Positions 30,101 through 40,282 of a stretch of 64,000 nucleotides of DNA are shown here, one piece after another. Each line of letters starts with the position of its first letter. Positions within the stretch are counted from its first letter, which is position 1. The DNA is from Limnospira fusiformis SAG 85.79. GTDB taxonomy: Bacteria > Cyanobacteriota > Cyanobacteriia > Cyanobacteriales > Microcoleaceae. The DNA lies in the NCBI RefSeq assembly GCF_012516315.1, contig NZ_CP051185.1:3787363-3851362 (forward strand), written 5' to 3'. The notes beneath the pieces are model-generated. The model saw nothing but the letters and a program-made list of their open reading frames with translations, had not been told where the DNA came from and did no database searches. The position numbers and the translations under genes are program-made.

Positions 30101-31630
30101 CGAGCCGAGGAAACTCTCCAACAAAAGTTACTACAGGAAAGATTTGTCGGTATTATGTTGGAGCGGATACGCTCATCTTTGAATTTACAAGAGGTCCTGC
30201 AAACTGCGGTGGAGGAAGTCCGCTATTTCTTGCAGGTCGATCGCACAGTGATTTATCAGTTTAATGCCGATTGGACTGGCTTTATTGCGGTGGAGTCGGT
30301 GGGTTCAGAATGGATGGCTTTGCAGGGTTTAGATATTCGTGATGAGTGTTTTGAGTCTTCCCATGCGCGGTTGTATGAAGATGGCAGAACTAGAGCGATC
30401 GCTGATATTTATAATGCTAATTTAACTCGTTGTCATGTGGGACTTTTGGAAGGTTTACAGGTGAAAGCTAATCTGGTAATTCCCATTTTGCAACCGAAAA
30501 ATGTGGCAAAAGACAATAGTAAACTTTGGGGATTATTAATTGCTCATCAATGTCGGGATACTCGCAAGTGGCAAGCCTTTGAGATTTCTAGCCTTAAACA
30601 AATTGGCGTGCAATTGGCGATCGCTCTCCAACAATGCAGCCTCTTTGAACAGGTACAAATGGAACTGGCTGAACGGAAACAGGCGGAAGAGGCTCTCCAA
30701 AGATCCGAGGCGAGAGAACGACGCAAGGCTAAACAGCTTGCTACTACTTTGCAAGAGCTGAAGAGTACCCAGGCGCAAATTATCCAAAGTGAAAAAATGG
30801 CATCTTTAGGACAGTTAGTGGCTGGGGTGGCTCATGAAATTAACAATCCGATTAGTTTTATTTACGGTAATGTTAATCCGGCTCGACAATATTTAGCCGA
30901 TTTATTAGATTTGTGTGAATTATATCAGCAGGTTTATCCCGAAACTCATCCCGATATTCAAGATAAGATTGAGGAAATCGATCTGGAGTTTATTAAGGAA
31001 GATTTTGGTAATATTTTAGAGTCCATGCAACGGGGAGCCGAGCGGGTCACTAAAATTGTTTTATCTTTGCGAAATTTTGCTAGACTTGATGAGGCTAAAA
31101 TCAAAAAAGCCGATATTAATGAAGGCTTGGAAAGTACGATCATGATGCTACAAGGTCGCTTTAATATGGTTGCCAAAAAATGCCAAATTGAACTTATTAA
31201 CCATTGGGGGGATTTGCCGAGAATTGAATGCTTTGCTAGTGAAATCAATCAGGTATTTCTGAATTTATTAAATAATGCGATCGATGCTTTGGAAGACCGG
31301 ATAAAAGTGGATAGAGACTTTATTCCTACCCTCACCGTCAGCACTTTACCTGTTCATCATCCTAAGTCTGGTAATGTGGGGGTAAAAATCGAAATTGCTG
31401 ATAATGGTCTGGGAATACCCCAGGAAATACAGTCGAAAATTTTTGATCCATTTTTTACGACTAAATCTGTGGGACGCGGCACAGGTTTGGGTTTATCTAT
31501 TGCTCATAAAACTATTGTTGAGCAACATGGTGGTTATCTCGAATGTGACTCCCAAGAAAATGTCGGCACTACCATGATAATTAGACTGTTTAATAATTAT
31601 CTTGATCAGCGAATGTCTAAGGTGGAATAA
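27164..31630 (+). CDS. multi-PAS/GAF sensor histidine kinase
   Basis: 1488 residues, soluble. Order, approximate: PAS (13-135), GAF (165-315), PAS (325-445), PAS (452-570), GAF (580-735), PAS with PAC (745-865), PAS (870-990), GAF of the phytochrome-like type (1005-1165, with [22 protein letters not shown]), a short coiled coil, then HisKA with [12 protein letters not shown] (His about 1223) and an ATPase domain with [25 protein letters not shown] and FDPFFTTK. The GAF near 1005 has no obvious CxxC/Cys-His chromophore site. ATG at 27167 is an alternative start to GTG 27164. Its stop overlaps the next start (TAATG), so the next gene is co-translated. Signal unknown. Confidence 0.93.
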   Translation: MMVTQTIYPSSPEFQQAIIHCADIAIIATDRNGMVCTFNRAAENLLGYTASEAINHIHWTEFHHQDHRNTRHTDQKEQLHQTLIERVILGETDEQQHTYIRRDGTTVVVSLLISGVRDANGELIGFLAMVRPLAPEAIDTQKQRQQFLHNQQQAQMELARSWEFYHGDIDQAFETLTRIAARTLQVSRASIWFYTPYHNAIECVKLYEQEKDCYSQGSKLEATDYPSYFSALETTERIVAVDAQNHPSTREFTAAYLQPLDIRSMLDIPIHLGGETIGVLCLENQGEVINWDLQQQNFATYLADWVTLALEAHERAIAQRSLHQSQKRLQNILDHAPAIIYMKDDGGRYLLVNREYEKRFNLHRDQVLGKTDYDLFPPEIALAFQSADTALLETQEPIQWEEEIRFNDSLKTYLSNRFLLEDDTGKTAAICCLATDITNQKLSEVALLESEATNRALLNAIPDLILQCQRDGTIVDVKPPHNSSDWMLPELLLGRNILDILPDEVGNNLQDAHNRALFFSEIQAIEYQLPVKNGEEWRQYETRIIRGNSQTVICIIRDITEHKRATAELALRVQLTALKSEVGFAITRGGSLSEVMTNCAKTLGNYFDDTITCIWAINHANTLLELQGIDGLDNPPANLAFITVGSQPIGVIVSKQQSILSFDLCHDAWGEDFATITQQGLTNFVGYPLIVDGACVGVMGLFSRELLTKQVLETLAVIANQMAVVIEFKKAVEALQSREEQLKLALEGSSLGLWDWNISTGEVYFDPQWQRMLGYEPQEIDNTFQSWKQLIHPHDQKRVVEALNDSMKGRRHVYEVEMRMLNSSQKWQWMLSRGKIFKWDEQGRPLRMTGTYKDVSDRKQAEIELLRVKAAVDSSSDAIVITDLEGKALYLNRALIESYGYTVEELNAIGGPIKLYISTRVGNSILSSLQNLRSWSGEVGIKTRYGVIIPNLVRADCIFDTAENPIGLIIVHTDITERRRAEETLQQKLLQERFVGIMLERIRSSLNLQEVLQTAVEEVRYFLQVDRTVIYQFNADWTGFIAVESVGSEWMALQGLDIRDECFESSHARLYEDGRTRAIADIYNANLTRCHVGLLEGLQVKANLVIPILQPKNVAKDNSKLWGLLIAHQCRDTRKWQAFEISSLKQIGVQLAIALQQCSLFEQVQMELAERKQAEEALQRSEARERRKAKQLATTLQELKSTQAQIIQSEKMASLGQLVAGVAHEINNPISFIYGNVNPARQYLADLLDLCELYQQVYPETHPDIQDKIEEIDLEFIKEDFGNILESMQRGAERVTKIVLSLRNFARLDEAKIKKADINEGLESTIMMLQGRFNMVAKKCQIELINHWGDLPRIECFASEINQVFLNLLNNAIDALEDRIKVDRDFIPTLTVSTLPVHHPKSGNVGVKIEIADNGLGIPQEIQSKIFDPFFTTKSVGRGTGLGLSIAHKTIVEQHGGYLECDSQENVGTTMIIRLFNNYLDQRMSKVE

Positions 31631-33135
31631 TGATGACAATTGATATAGTGCTTTTAATCAATGCTATTGATGATTTGGAACCTCCCTTTGCCAATTTTTT
31701 AGAAACTGCTGAAGTGATGATTACAGTAGCTTCAAGTTCATCGGAAAATTGGCGCGTTGAATGGTTACAGGTTGAAGACGGTATCCCCCCAAATACCATG
31801 GCGGCTATTGATACTATTGGGGATATTTGTAGTGACTTTCAATGGCGACCACAAGCCATGAGAGTGATTTATTACTGGGAGGGTAGACCCACAGAATGTC
31901 AGCCAAACTCCACCAGTTTGACAACGGCGATTAATCAAGCGATCGCATCATGTAAACTCCATGATGTGACTATTTATATTAACCGCCAAAGTTCCCTAAG
32001 TCAAGACTTAATAGACACAGCATATAATCGTCTAGCCGAGGCAACTGGGGGACAGACCTGGGGGGAGGAAAATGCGATCGCTAGTTGGGCAATATTTCTG
32101 GAATATTTAACCTTTCACAAACCCGTAAAATCCCCAGCAATTCTCAGATCCAAAACCTTAAAAATAGGCACATTTAACCTATATAACTTAGTTTTACCCA
32201 ATCGAACTTATTACGAAACTCGACAATATACCCCAGAACTTTACCACCAAAAAAAGACCTGGATTTCTCATCAGTTAGCAACCATGCAAGCCGACATCAT
32301 CGGATTTCAAGAAATCTTTGACCCCGAAGCACTACAAGAAATTCTCGCCGCCACCGAATCCTATCATAACGCTCATTTAATTACCACGAATCCCACTCGT
32401 GATAAACCCGTAGTAGGTCTCTGTTCCAAATTACCAATTATCTCCTGGCAAATTTATGATAAATTCCCCCCAGAGTCTCAAATAGATATAGAAGGAACTA
32501 TGATTCCCATTAACCATTTTTCGCGACCTGTGTTAGCAGTTAATATTCAACTACAAGACAGCCTACAGTGTACGGTTTTTGTTGTGCATCTAAAATCCCA
32601 GCGTCCCCAAATTCCCGAAGGAGTAGATAGCCAAGATCCCGTAGAAAAAGCCAAAGGAAAAGTCAGGTCTTTACTGCGTCGATCCGCCGAAGCTACTGCT
32701 TTACGATGTATTATGCTCAAGACTTGGAGCCATAGCCAAAATCCGATTATTATTTTAGGAGATTTTAATGATAGTGATTTAGCCATTACCACCAAAATTA
32801 TGGCGGGGGATATTTCTTGGAAAAAAACCCGATTTAAACCAAACCACAACCATGATGAGTTACAGCTTTATAGTGTCAAAGATATTCAGGCTAGGCAAAG
32901 TTACCGAGACTGCTACTACACTTATATGTATAATGGTTATTATGAAACTCTCGATCATATTTTGGTTAGTCAAGAATTAGTTTTAGAAAACTCCCGCCAA
33001 GTTGGGAAGGTTAGTTATGTTGCCTTATTCAACGATCACCTTGTAGACCAAAGCCTAAGTGATGAATCAATAGAACCCTGGAAGTCAGATCATGGACAGG
33101 TGGTGGCGACAATTCAATTAAATGGCTATTCTTGA
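31630..33135 (+). CDS. endonuclease/exonuclease/phosphatase-fold protein with an unassigned N-terminal domain
   Basis: 501 residues. From about 175 on this is an EEP (DNase I-like) domain: IGTFNLYNLV, IIGFQEIFDPEAL (metal-binding Glu), PVLAVNIQL, VFVVHLKSQRP (catalytic His region), IIILGDFNDSD (Asp-x-Asn) and KSDHGQVVATI (SDH motif). The key EEP residues are present, so it is probably a phosphoesterase or nuclease. The first 165 residues (IVLLINAIDDLEPPFANFLETAEVMITVASS...) are not recognised; they have a vWA-like alternation but no clear MIDAS. Coupled by a one-base overlap to the giant kinase, which suggests a signalling role. Confidence 0.8.
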   Translation: MMTIDIVLLINAIDDLEPPFANFLETAEVMITVASSSSENWRVEWLQVEDGIPPNTMAAIDTIGDICSDFQWRPQAMRVIYYWEGRPTECQPNSTSLTTAINQAIASCKLHDVTIYINRQSSLSQDLIDTAYNRLAEATGGQTWGEENAIASWAIFLEYLTFHKPVKSPAILRSKTLKIGTFNLYNLVLPNRTYYETRQYTPELYHQKKTWISHQLATMQADIIGFQEIFDPEALQEILAATESYHNAHLITTNPTRDKPVVGLCSKLPIISWQIYDKFPPESQIDIEGTMIPINHFSRPVLAVNIQLQDSLQCTVFVVHLKSQRPQIPEGVDSQDPVEKAKGKVRSLLRRSAEATALRCIMLKTWSHSQNPIIILGDFNDSDLAITTKIMAGDISWKKTRFKPNHNHDELQLYSVKDIQARQSYRDCYYTYMYNGYYETLDHILVSQELVLENSRQVGKVSYVALFNDHLVDQSLSDESIEPWKSDHGQVVATIQLNGYS

Positions 33136-33299
33136 TAACACTGTGGTATCTTGGTGTCTGTTTGGCGTATCGCTACCCAAATAAGCAACATATACCCAAA
33201 AAACAACTGGGTTGAGTACAATGTTAATATTTCCTATTTATCAATCCCTTGACCATGGGGGTTCAATAGCTTACCCCACAACCTAGACTAAAATACATT

Positions 33300-35096
33300 A
33301 TGAGTTATAAACAGTCAAATAACCACCAAGAATCAGATATTTTGATTGTTGATGATACGCCAGGAAATTTGCATCTACTGTCGCGCATTCTTAGAAAAAA
33401 AGGGTATCAAGTTCGTGAGGCGATCGACGGCAAAACGGCACTAGAGGAGGTCAATAATAAGTTACCCGATTTAATCCTGCTGGATATTATGATGCCTGAT
33501 ATAGATGGTTATACAGTTTGTAATCAGCTTAAATCCGATCCTAATACAGCAGAAGTACCCATAATTTTTCTGAGTGCTTTGGACGATATTTTTGACAAGG
33601 TGAAAGCCTTTGAAAGTGGTGGAGTAGACTATATCAGTAAACCCTTTCAGTTTCAGGAAGTCTTAATCAGGGTAAAAAATCAACTAACTCTCCGGCGAAC
33701 TCAACAGCAATTACAAATTTTAAATACCCAACTAGAAGCAAGAGTTGAACAGCGAACTAAAGAATTAGAAATTGCTAACAGTAAACTCCGGGATATGGCT
33801 TTTCGTGATGAGTTAACTAATTTACCAAATCGAGCCTTATTTTTGGAACGTCTGGCTGATGGTATTGACATCAAACAGCAATATCCTAACTATCAGTTTG
33901 TGGTGTTGTTGCTAGACTGCGATCGCTTTAAAATGATTAACGAATCCCTCGGACATTCCGTAGGTGATCAACTATTAGTCGCTATTTCCAAACGTCTAAA
34001 ATCCCTGCTAAAACCGGAAGACACCCTGGCTCGTTTAGGAGGCGACGAATTTGCGATTATGGTTAATAAAATCGAGGATATGGCGGAAGCCAAAACCATT
34101 GCTCAAAAAGTTCTTGATAGTTTTTCCCATCCTTTTGTCTTGCCAAATCAAGAAGTATTTATCAATGTAAGTATTGGCATATCTTTGTCACATTTAGATT
34201 ATCAAAAACCGGAACATATACTACGAGATGCAGATACAGCCATGTATCGAGCCAAAGACTTAGGCAAAGGTCAATATCATATATTTGACCCGAGTATGCA
34301 CCACCATGTTTCGGAAAAGCTGCAACTTGAAAACGATTTAAGGCGAGCCATTACTAATAATGAATTTCTAGTTTATTATCAACCCATAATCCATCTAAAA
34401 ACCGGAAAAATCGCAGGTTTTGAAGCCTTAATTAGGTGGCAACATCCCACCAAAAAATTAATTCCCCCCGTCTTATTTATTCCCATAGCCGAAGAAACAG
34501 GTTTAATTAACGCCATTGGTTATTTAGTGTTAAAAAGTGCTTGTGAGCAATTCAGAAGCTGGCAAGAAAATAAACTTATTAATGATTCGATGTTTATCAG
34601 TGTGAATGTATCCGCGAGACAGTTTGCTAATATGGAGCTAAGTCAGCAAATACAACAAATTTTAGAAGCCACCAAACTAGATCCCCATTGCTTAAAATTA
34701 GAAATAACAGAAAGCGCAATTATGGATAACCCGAAAACAGCAGTAGCTATTCTGGAAGGTTTTAAAAGCCAAAATGTCCGACTAAGTATTGATGATTTTG
34801 GCACGGGATACTCTTCTTTAAGTTATCTGCATAATTTCCAAGTTGACACTCTTAAAATCGACAAATCTTTTGTGCAAAGAATGGATAATAATGGTTCAAG
34901 TTGCGGCTTAGTTCCCGTGATTGTTAACATTGCAAAAACCATGAAAATGGGGGTAATTGCTGAGGGTGTAGAAACCCCCGAACAACTGTCATTATTGAGA
35001 AGTTTAGAATGTGAGTTTGCACAAGGTTATTTATTTTCTCCACCGCTACCCGAAAGTTCATTGCTCGATTTAATCTCCGGAAATCTAACATGGTAA
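33300..35096 (+). CDS. response regulator with GGDEF and EAL domains (c-di-GMP turnover)
   Basis: 598 residues. Receiver (about 13-130) with phosphoacceptor Asp62 (LILLDIMMPD) and Lys in ISKPF; a coiled linker (ARVEQRTKELEIANSKL); a GGDEF domain with intact LARLGGDEFAIM near 247; and an EAL domain with GFEALIRWQHP near 373, DDFGTGYSS and KIDKSFV. Both active-site motifs look complete, so the protein could make and degrade c-di-GMP, with phosphorylation setting the balance. The usual RxxD inhibitory site before GGDEF reads KPED here, so feedback may be absent. Confidence 0.93.
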   Translation: MSYKQSNNHQESDILIVDDTPGNLHLLSRILRKKGYQVREAIDGKTALEEVNNKLPDLILLDIMMPDIDGYTVCNQLKSDPNTAEVPIIFLSALDDIFDKVKAFESGGVDYISKPFQFQEVLIRVKNQLTLRRTQQQLQILNTQLEARVEQRTKELEIANSKLRDMAFRDELTNLPNRALFLERLADGIDIKQQYPNYQFVVLLLDCDRFKMINESLGHSVGDQLLVAISKRLKSLLKPEDTLARLGGDEFAIMVNKIEDMAEAKTIAQKVLDSFSHPFVLPNQEVFINVSIGISLSHLDYQKPEHILRDADTAMYRAKDLGKGQYHIFDPSMHHHVSEKLQLENDLRRAITNNEFLVYYQPIIHLKTGKIAGFEALIRWQHPTKKLIPPVLFIPIAEETGLINAIGYLVLKSACEQFRSWQENKLINDSMFISVNVSARQFANMELSQQIQQILEATKLDPHCLKLEITESAIMDNPKTAVAILEGFKSQNVRLSIDDFGTGYSSLSYLHNFQVDTLKIDKSFVQRMDNNGSSCGLVPVIVNIAKTMKMGVIAEGVETPEQLSLLRSLECEFAQGYLFSPPLPESSLLDLISGNLTW

Positions 35097-35158
35097 ATAA
35101 TTTCGCTAGTTTTAACTCCTAAATAATCAATACTTAAAACTATTAAAAGCCATGAATT

Positions 35159-36470
35159 ATGAATAATCATAATTTTGCATCAGCCGATATCTTAATAGTT
35201 GATGATGTCCCAGAAAATATTAGGTTATTATCAACTATGTTAATGGAGTTTGGATTTCGGGTGCGGAAATCTATTAACGGTAAGATGGCACTCATGGCAG
35301 TTAATGCCTTAAAACCGGACTTAATTTTACTTTATATCAATATGCAGGGTCTCAATGGTTATCAAGTTTGTCAAGCCTTAAAAAACAATCCAGAAACTTC
35401 GGAAATTCCGATTATTTTGGTGAGTGCTATTAATCAAATTGAAGATCAAGTTAGGGCTTTTCAAGTGGGAGGAGTGGATTATATCACGAAACCTTTTCAA
35501 GTAGAAGAGGTGATGGCGAGGATTAACAATCAACTAAAAATCCCAAATCTGCCAAAAGATAGATTTACAGCTTCAAAATCAGCAACTAAAAGCGACCCAA
35601 AAGCAGTTAGCAGCCACCCAAGTTGAACTAATCCAAAAGCAGACAATGGTAGCCTTAAATCAATTATTAGCAGGGATTTTTCATGAACTTAATAATCCGA
35701 TTAATTTCATTGCTGGCAACCTTGAACCTGCCTATCAATATTGTTAAGATATCATTGAGTTAATGAATTTATATCGACAAGAATATCCCCATCCTTCCCC
35801 CAGGATTTTAGACCTAGCAGAAAAACTGGAACTAGATTTTGTTTTAGAGGATCTTCGGAACTTAATTAGATCCATGAAAACAGGGATAAAACGGATTTAT
35901 CAAATCATGTTAGCTTGGCGAATTTTCTGCCGCACCACCAATGAAGCAGATATGAAATCGATTGATTGGCATTAATCTATCAACAGCATTTTGCATTTAA
36001 TAAAGCATAGATTGCAGGGAAACGATGATACTGTTGATATTCAAGTTATTAATAAACAGGCGAAAAATTTGCCGAAAATTAACGGTTATCACGGCTTAAT
36101 TAATCAAGTATTTATGCACCTAATTAATAATGCTATTGATAGCTTAATATCTGCTCAAAATCAAGGGGATGATTCCGACTGGGTTCCGACTATTTGGATA
36201 ACCACAGAACAAGTTAATCCTAACCGGGTAGCGATTCGGATTCGTGATAATGGTGTGGGAATTGCGCCGGAGTGACAATCCCGTTTATTTGACCCATTTT
36301 TCACTACTAAAACTGTGGGCAAAGGGATGGGATTAGGACTAGCTACCAGCTATCAAATTGTGGTAGAAAAACATCACGGACAGTTGATTTTATCTTCTCT
36401 TCCTGGAGAGGGGGCAGAATTTCGAGTAGAATTACCGATCGCCCCAATTTCCCAAGATAGCGTAACTTAA
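35159..36470 (+). pseudogene. decayed receiver-histidine kinase gene
   Basis: The first frame (35159-35626) is a receiver domain very like the preceding gene, but the phosphoacceptor is Tyr59 (LILLYINMQG). A frameshift near 35560 leads to a kinase core, LLAGIFHELNNPINFIAGNLEPAYQYC, broken by TAA at about 35744; further on a frame loss and stop occur around 35973; then LINQVFMHLINNAIDS and IRIRDNGVGIAPE are followed by TGA at 36273 before [23 protein letters not shown]. The joined protein would be a receiver-HisKA-HATPase kinase of about 435 residues. At least three lesions make it clearly dead. Confidence 0.88.
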
Positions 36471-36934
36471 CCATTATCGATGAGTTTAGCGATCGCCTCA
36501 TTTAAAATAGGCGGCCATTGTCGTCTAATTTTACCAGTTTGGCGATCGATAACCACCAGAGTAGTAGTGGCGCTAACATAGCGTTGACTACCGTCTAGGG
36601 ACTCAATCTCAAATTCCCAGGGAATGCGAACTTTTGTCAAGCCAGCAATACGATTTTTAACCTTAATGCGATCGCCCATGTGTACAAATTGATGATAGCG
36701 GATTTCCAACTCAACCACAGGCAACTCAAACCCCAAAGCCACCAACTGATCATAACCAACCCCCACAGACCGCAACGCCCCAATACGGGCCTCTTCCATC
36801 CAACCCACATAAGTCCCATGCCAAACCGCCCCCGCATAGTCAGTTTGATGTGGGAACACTTCCACCAGATACTCAAACCAATTTGAGGTCTTAGTGGGCT
36901 GATCTTGTGAACTAGGATATTCTAATCGAGACAC
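36467..36934 (-). CDS. acyl-CoA thioesterase (4HBT hot-dog fold)
   Basis: 155 residues with the YbgC/4HBT active-site motif HQTDYAGAVWHGTYVGWMEEARI (catalytic Asp in QTDYAG) and the ELEIRYHQFVHMGDRI strand pair. Hydrolyses acyl-CoA thioesters; in cyanobacteria members of this family include DHNA-CoA thioesterase of phylloquinone synthesis, but the sequence alone does not decide. The stop overlaps the end of the decayed kinase on the other strand. The start at 36934 has no strong ribosome binding site. Confidence 0.85.
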   Translation of the reverse strand: MSRLEYPSSQDQPTKTSNWFEYLVEVFPHQTDYAGAVWHGTYVGWMEEARIGALRSVGVGYDQLVALGFELPVVELEIRYHQFVHMGDRIKVKNRIAGLTKVRIPWEFEIESLDGSQRYVSATTTLVVIDRQTGKIRRQWPPILNEAIAKLIDNG

Positions 36935-37054
36935 TTTACAATTCGTTCCAAAACGCTACATTTCTACAAATTATCAGTTAATCAGCCGCTTTGTCCTAAG
37001 TTATATAATAGTGCGTTTGATAATGAGCGTTGTTTTGAATTTTGGGCAAAACCT

Positions 37055-37906
37055 ATGATCAATAAAATTTTAGTTGCTGTTGCTGGTCGTGGACTGTGCG
37101 AAGAGATGCTAAATATGCTGATGGATTTACCATCTCTGCAACAGGCATCTATCACCCTTCTCCATGTAGTCCCCAGCCAAGTCACGGCTGAGGGAATGTC
37201 CGCCAAACTAGAAGAGGGAGGCAAAATCCTCGCCCAAGCCGTCCAATCCGTGAAAGTTGATCCTCAGCGAGTTAATCCTAGACTCAAACAAGGTGATCCC
37301 AAAGATATCGTTTGTCAGGTAGCAGACGAAGAAAACGCCGATCTAATTATTATCGGTTCACGGGGGTTAGGACGACTGCAAGCCATTTTAGAAAACTCAG
37401 TCAGTCAATACGTTTTCCAACTCACATCTCGGCCTATGCTGTTGGTCAAAGACGATACCTATATCAAGAAGCTACGGCGGGTCATGGTAGCTTACAATTC
37501 ATCCCCAGAAGCCCAGGAATGCCTAAAAACGGCGATCGACTTTGTGAAAGACATCCAAGGCGGACAACTAATTATCGCCCATGTTAATAAAGATCTCAGT
37601 GGCCAATCAGCAGAAGACTACACCGCCAATGCGGAAAACGACCCAGTTTTAGCCCCGGCGGTAGCCCAAGCCAAACAAATGGGACTTAGTTATCGTTGTG
37701 TTACCGGAACCGGAAAACCCGGCCCGGAAATTTGCCGGATCGCAGAAGATATCAACGCGGATCTGCTGTTGCTGGGTTCTCCCGATCGCCGTCCCACGGT
37801 AGCCAAGAGTTTCATTGATATTGATCGCCTACTGGGGAATTCCCTATCCGACTATGTGCGAGTTTACGCCAACTGTCCAGTGTTATTAACCCGTCACGGC
37901 GGGTAA
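37055..37906 (+). CDS. tandem universal stress protein
   Basis: 283 residues made of two UspA domains. The first (1-140) has KILVAVAG and the ATP-binding GSRGLGRLQAILENSVSQYVF; the second (about 145-283) has RVMVAYNSS and GSPDRRPTVAKSFIDIDRLLGNSLSDYV, in which the GxxG part is changed, so nucleotide binding may be limited to domain 1. Cytoplasmic; role in stress or energy limitation inferred from the family. Confidence 0.9.
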   Translation: MINKILVAVAGRGLCEEMLNMLMDLPSLQQASITLLHVVPSQVTAEGMSAKLEEGGKILAQAVQSVKVDPQRVNPRLKQGDPKDIVCQVADEENADLIIIGSRGLGRLQAILENSVSQYVFQLTSRPMLLVKDDTYIKKLRRVMVAYNSSPEAQECLKTAIDFVKDIQGGQLIIAHVNKDLSGQSAEDYTANAENDPVLAPAVAQAKQMGLSYRCVTGTGKPGPEICRIAEDINADLLLLGSPDRRPTVAKSFIDIDRLLGNSLSDYVRVYANCPVLLTRHGG

Positions 37907-37913
37907 AAGTTTA

Positions 37914-37942
37914 GGGCGGGTGAGAGACTGATTAACCCGCCC
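37914..37942. terminator. bidirectional terminator-like hairpin between usp and argC
   Basis: GGGCGGGT (37914-37921) pairs with ACCCGCCC (37935-37942) across a 13-base loop; the two genes converge here. No long T run follows, though AATTTT appears on the plus strand a few bases on. Confidence 0.55.
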
Positions 37943-37953
37943 CAGACTTAATT

Positions 37954-39014
37954 TTAGGGATAAAAACTCAACTGAGGTAGTCCGAGAGTTTCCGACCATC
38001 CCTTCATAATATTAAGGCATTGAACCGCCTGTCCAGCTTGACCTTTAATCAGGTTATCAATAGTAGAAATCACGATCGCCCTATCGGTGCGTTGGTCTAC
38101 CTCAATACCGATATAACAAAGATTTGTGCCACAGGCCCATTTACTTTGGGGGAAAGTTCCCCCAGGTAAAACCTTAACCCAGGGAGAATTTCGGTAAAAT
38201 GCCTTATAAATGGTCAGCAAATCTTCCCGCACCAAACCCGGGTCGCGCAAGTTAGCGTAAACTGTGGCCAAAATACCCCGCACCATAGGCATTAAATGGG
38301 GAGTAAACTGCACCTTCACATTATGTCCAGCCAAATCACTACAAACTTGCTCAATTTCCGGGGTGTGGCGATGGTGTCCACCAATGCCATAGGCTGAAAC
38401 CGAGGCATCTGCTTCGGCCAATAACATATTAGTTTTGGCTTGTCGTCCCCCACCAGAAGCACCCGATTTAGCATCAATAATGGCACTATCAGGGACAATT
38501 AACCCCTGTTTTAATAGGGGGGATAAAGCCAACAAACTAGCGGTCACATAGCAGCCAGGACAGCCCACTAATCGCGCTGAGGCGATCGCATCTCGGTATA
38601 GTTCCGGCAAACCATAAACCGCCGTCCTAGCCACATCCAGATCAGCGCTTCTTTCTTTGTTATACCACTTGGTATAGGTATTTAAATTAGTAAACCGATA
38701 ATCAGCAGACAGATCCAGAACATAACAGCCTTTTTCTAGCAGTTGCGGAGCCATTTCGCAGGCCAAACCATTCGGCAAAGATAGAAACACCACCTCACAC
38801 CGACTAGCAATTTTATCCAAATCAATTGGTTCAATCATCAACTCCACCTGATGACCCAGGTGGGGATATAAACTACAAAAAGGTTTTCCGGCGCTACTTT
38901 CTCCTCCTAAATAAACAATTTCAACCAGGGGGTGATCCTGTAATAAGCGCACCAGTTGCACCCCACCATAACCTGATGCACCCACAATTCCGATAGGTGT
39001 ACGTTGATTACTCA
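37954..39014 (-). CDS. argC: N-acetyl-gamma-glutamyl-phosphate reductase, exon 2 (start codon split by an intron)
   Basis: Third enzyme of arginine synthesis, reducing N-acetylglutamyl phosphate with NADPH. The nucleotide-binding [17 protein letters not shown] and the active-site Cys in [14 protein letters not shown] are intact, as is [11 protein letters not shown]. Exon 2 begins at 39014 with TG; the A of ATG is at 40943 on the far side of a 1928-nt group II intron. The spliced product begins [18 protein letters not shown], the right N-terminus for ArgC, about 353 residues in all. Without splicing the first usable start in frame would be the GTG at 38985 inside the Rossmann motif, with no ribosome binding site in range. 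Confidence 0.93.
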
Positions 39015-39054
39015 GTTAAACTAAGCAAGCCAGTCACCCAGCCTACTCGTCTCC

Positions 39055-39089
39055 AAAACCGTGCATGAGACTTTCACCTCACACGGCTC
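39055..39089 (-). ncRNA. group II intron domain V (argC intron)
   Basis: A 35-nt hairpin reading GAGCCGTGTGAGGTGAAAG then TCTCATGCACGGTTTT on the minus strand, only about 20 bases after the maturase stop codon. Confidence 0.9.
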
Positions 39090-39109
39090 CTCAGAATCAA
39101 GCTATGCTG

Positions 39110-40282
39110 TTATACTGTATGTTTAAGAAGGCTCACCCATTTTCCCTTATGGAAACAGCCAAACCTACAGCCACCTGTTTCTGTACCTTGCCAGTATTTT
39201 CGCCGCCAATAGTTAATAGGTTTATCCGGGTGACGACGTTTCGCCCAACTCCGCAATTTTTGGTTAATTAACCTATCTAAATTTCGGTGAATTTTGCGGT
39301 TATTAGCCCATTGATATTGACCAGACCAATCCTCAATTTTCCGATTCAGTAGGTTAATTAAATCACCTTGACGACTGGCTTTATGGCTACTAACTATCGC
39401 CGCCAATTCTCGATAGTGTTGATGGGCAGATTCTCGACTAGGGCTGATAGTCGTATGATAGTTTAATCCCCGGCGATGATGATTTTTAAACTGGCGAATA
39501 TGAAACCCCAACAGGTCAACACCCGGAGAGTTGTCGTCAACACAATTAGCCGTGTTCGTGACAGCATAGAAATCAGAAACTGGGGGAATTTCCAATTTAT
39601 CTAGCCACTCACTGACGGCTTTTTGATAGGTGTTGATATTCCTCATATCACCATCTAAAATCACCATAATTTCGCCGAATCGAATCAGAGTAGTTTCCGG
39701 GTGGGTCTGTTCCCTAATTAAGCGACTCAATTGGTGGTTGAACTCGACCAGTGCGATCGCATCCAAGAAACACCCCAAAGCCCCATCAATCCGAGCCTTA
39801 TTCAAAGCCATAAAGCGCGGTAAATCCGGCAACCTTTGAGCCAAGATTCTCGGTTGACCCAGCCTGGCTAAATCAACAACCCAGACAAACTTAGGGCCAT
39901 TTTCCAGACTTTGAGCGATCGCTTGCAACAGTTCCCCAACCGATGAAACCCCGAAACTACTATCATCATCCAACTCCCAACGAGCCCGCCATTCCGGTTC
40001 CAAAGCCCATTGCATCAAACACTCTTGAACAGCTATAGAACCCCCATCACAAATATCACTAGCAAGATACCTCACAGAAGCCGAACGACAGAGCATTTTT
40101 TGGAGTTTACGGACCACCTTAATCTCACCCCGTTTCGAGGCGCGGTAAATCCGTTGTTGCAGCTTCCATAGACCACGTTGCCAACAGTTTCGGCGGCCTT
40201 TCATCTCCCCCTTCACCGTCAACAACGACTCATCTACGCATACCATCCTCGTCCCTATCAGACTGGCTTTAGTCTTCTTCAC
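39110..40282 (-). CDS. group II intron maturase with a degenerate reverse transcriptase domain
   Basis: 390 residues, in domain IV of the argC intron, GTG start at 40282. The N-terminus has the RT0-type block WKLQQRIYRASKRGEIKVVRKLQKMLCRS. The middle is shorter than a normal RT and lacks the catalytic motif: where YADD is expected it reads IRFGEIMVILDGD, and the PQGG motif is absent. The C-terminal part resembles domain X (LLGFHIRQF, then WSGQYQWANNRKIHRNLDRLINQKLRSWAKRRHPDKPINYWRRKYW). No HNH endonuclease follows. I read it as a splicing factor that cannot reverse-transcribe; it could serve only this intron or also the ORF-less ones. The uninterrupted 390-codon frame argues for selection. 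Confidence 0.82.
   Translation of the reverse strand: MKKTKASLIGTRMVCVDESLLTVKGEMKGRRNCWQRGLWKLQQRIYRASKRGEIKVVRKLQKMLCRSASVRYLASDICDGGSIAVQECLMQWALEPEWRARWELDDDSSFGVSSVGELLQAIAQSLENGPKFVWVVDLARLGQPRILAQRLPDLPRFMALNKARIDGALGCFLDAIALVEFNHQLSRLIREQTHPETTLIRFGEIMVILDGDMRNINTYQKAVSEWLDKLEIPPVSDFYAVTNTANCVDDNSPGVDLLGFHIRQFKNHHRRGLNYHTTISPSRESAHQHYRELAAIVSSHKASRQGDLINLLNRKIEDWSGQYQWANNRKIHRNLDRLINQKLRSWAKRRHPDKPINYWRRKYWQGTETGGCRFGCFHKGKWVSLLKHTV

Noticed and set aside
39110..40282. Retron or diversity-generating reverse transcriptase
   Set aside because: The gene lies inside a group II intron with domain V directly downstream, has a maturase-like C-terminus, and has no VR/TR repeats or msr/msd-like RNA around it.
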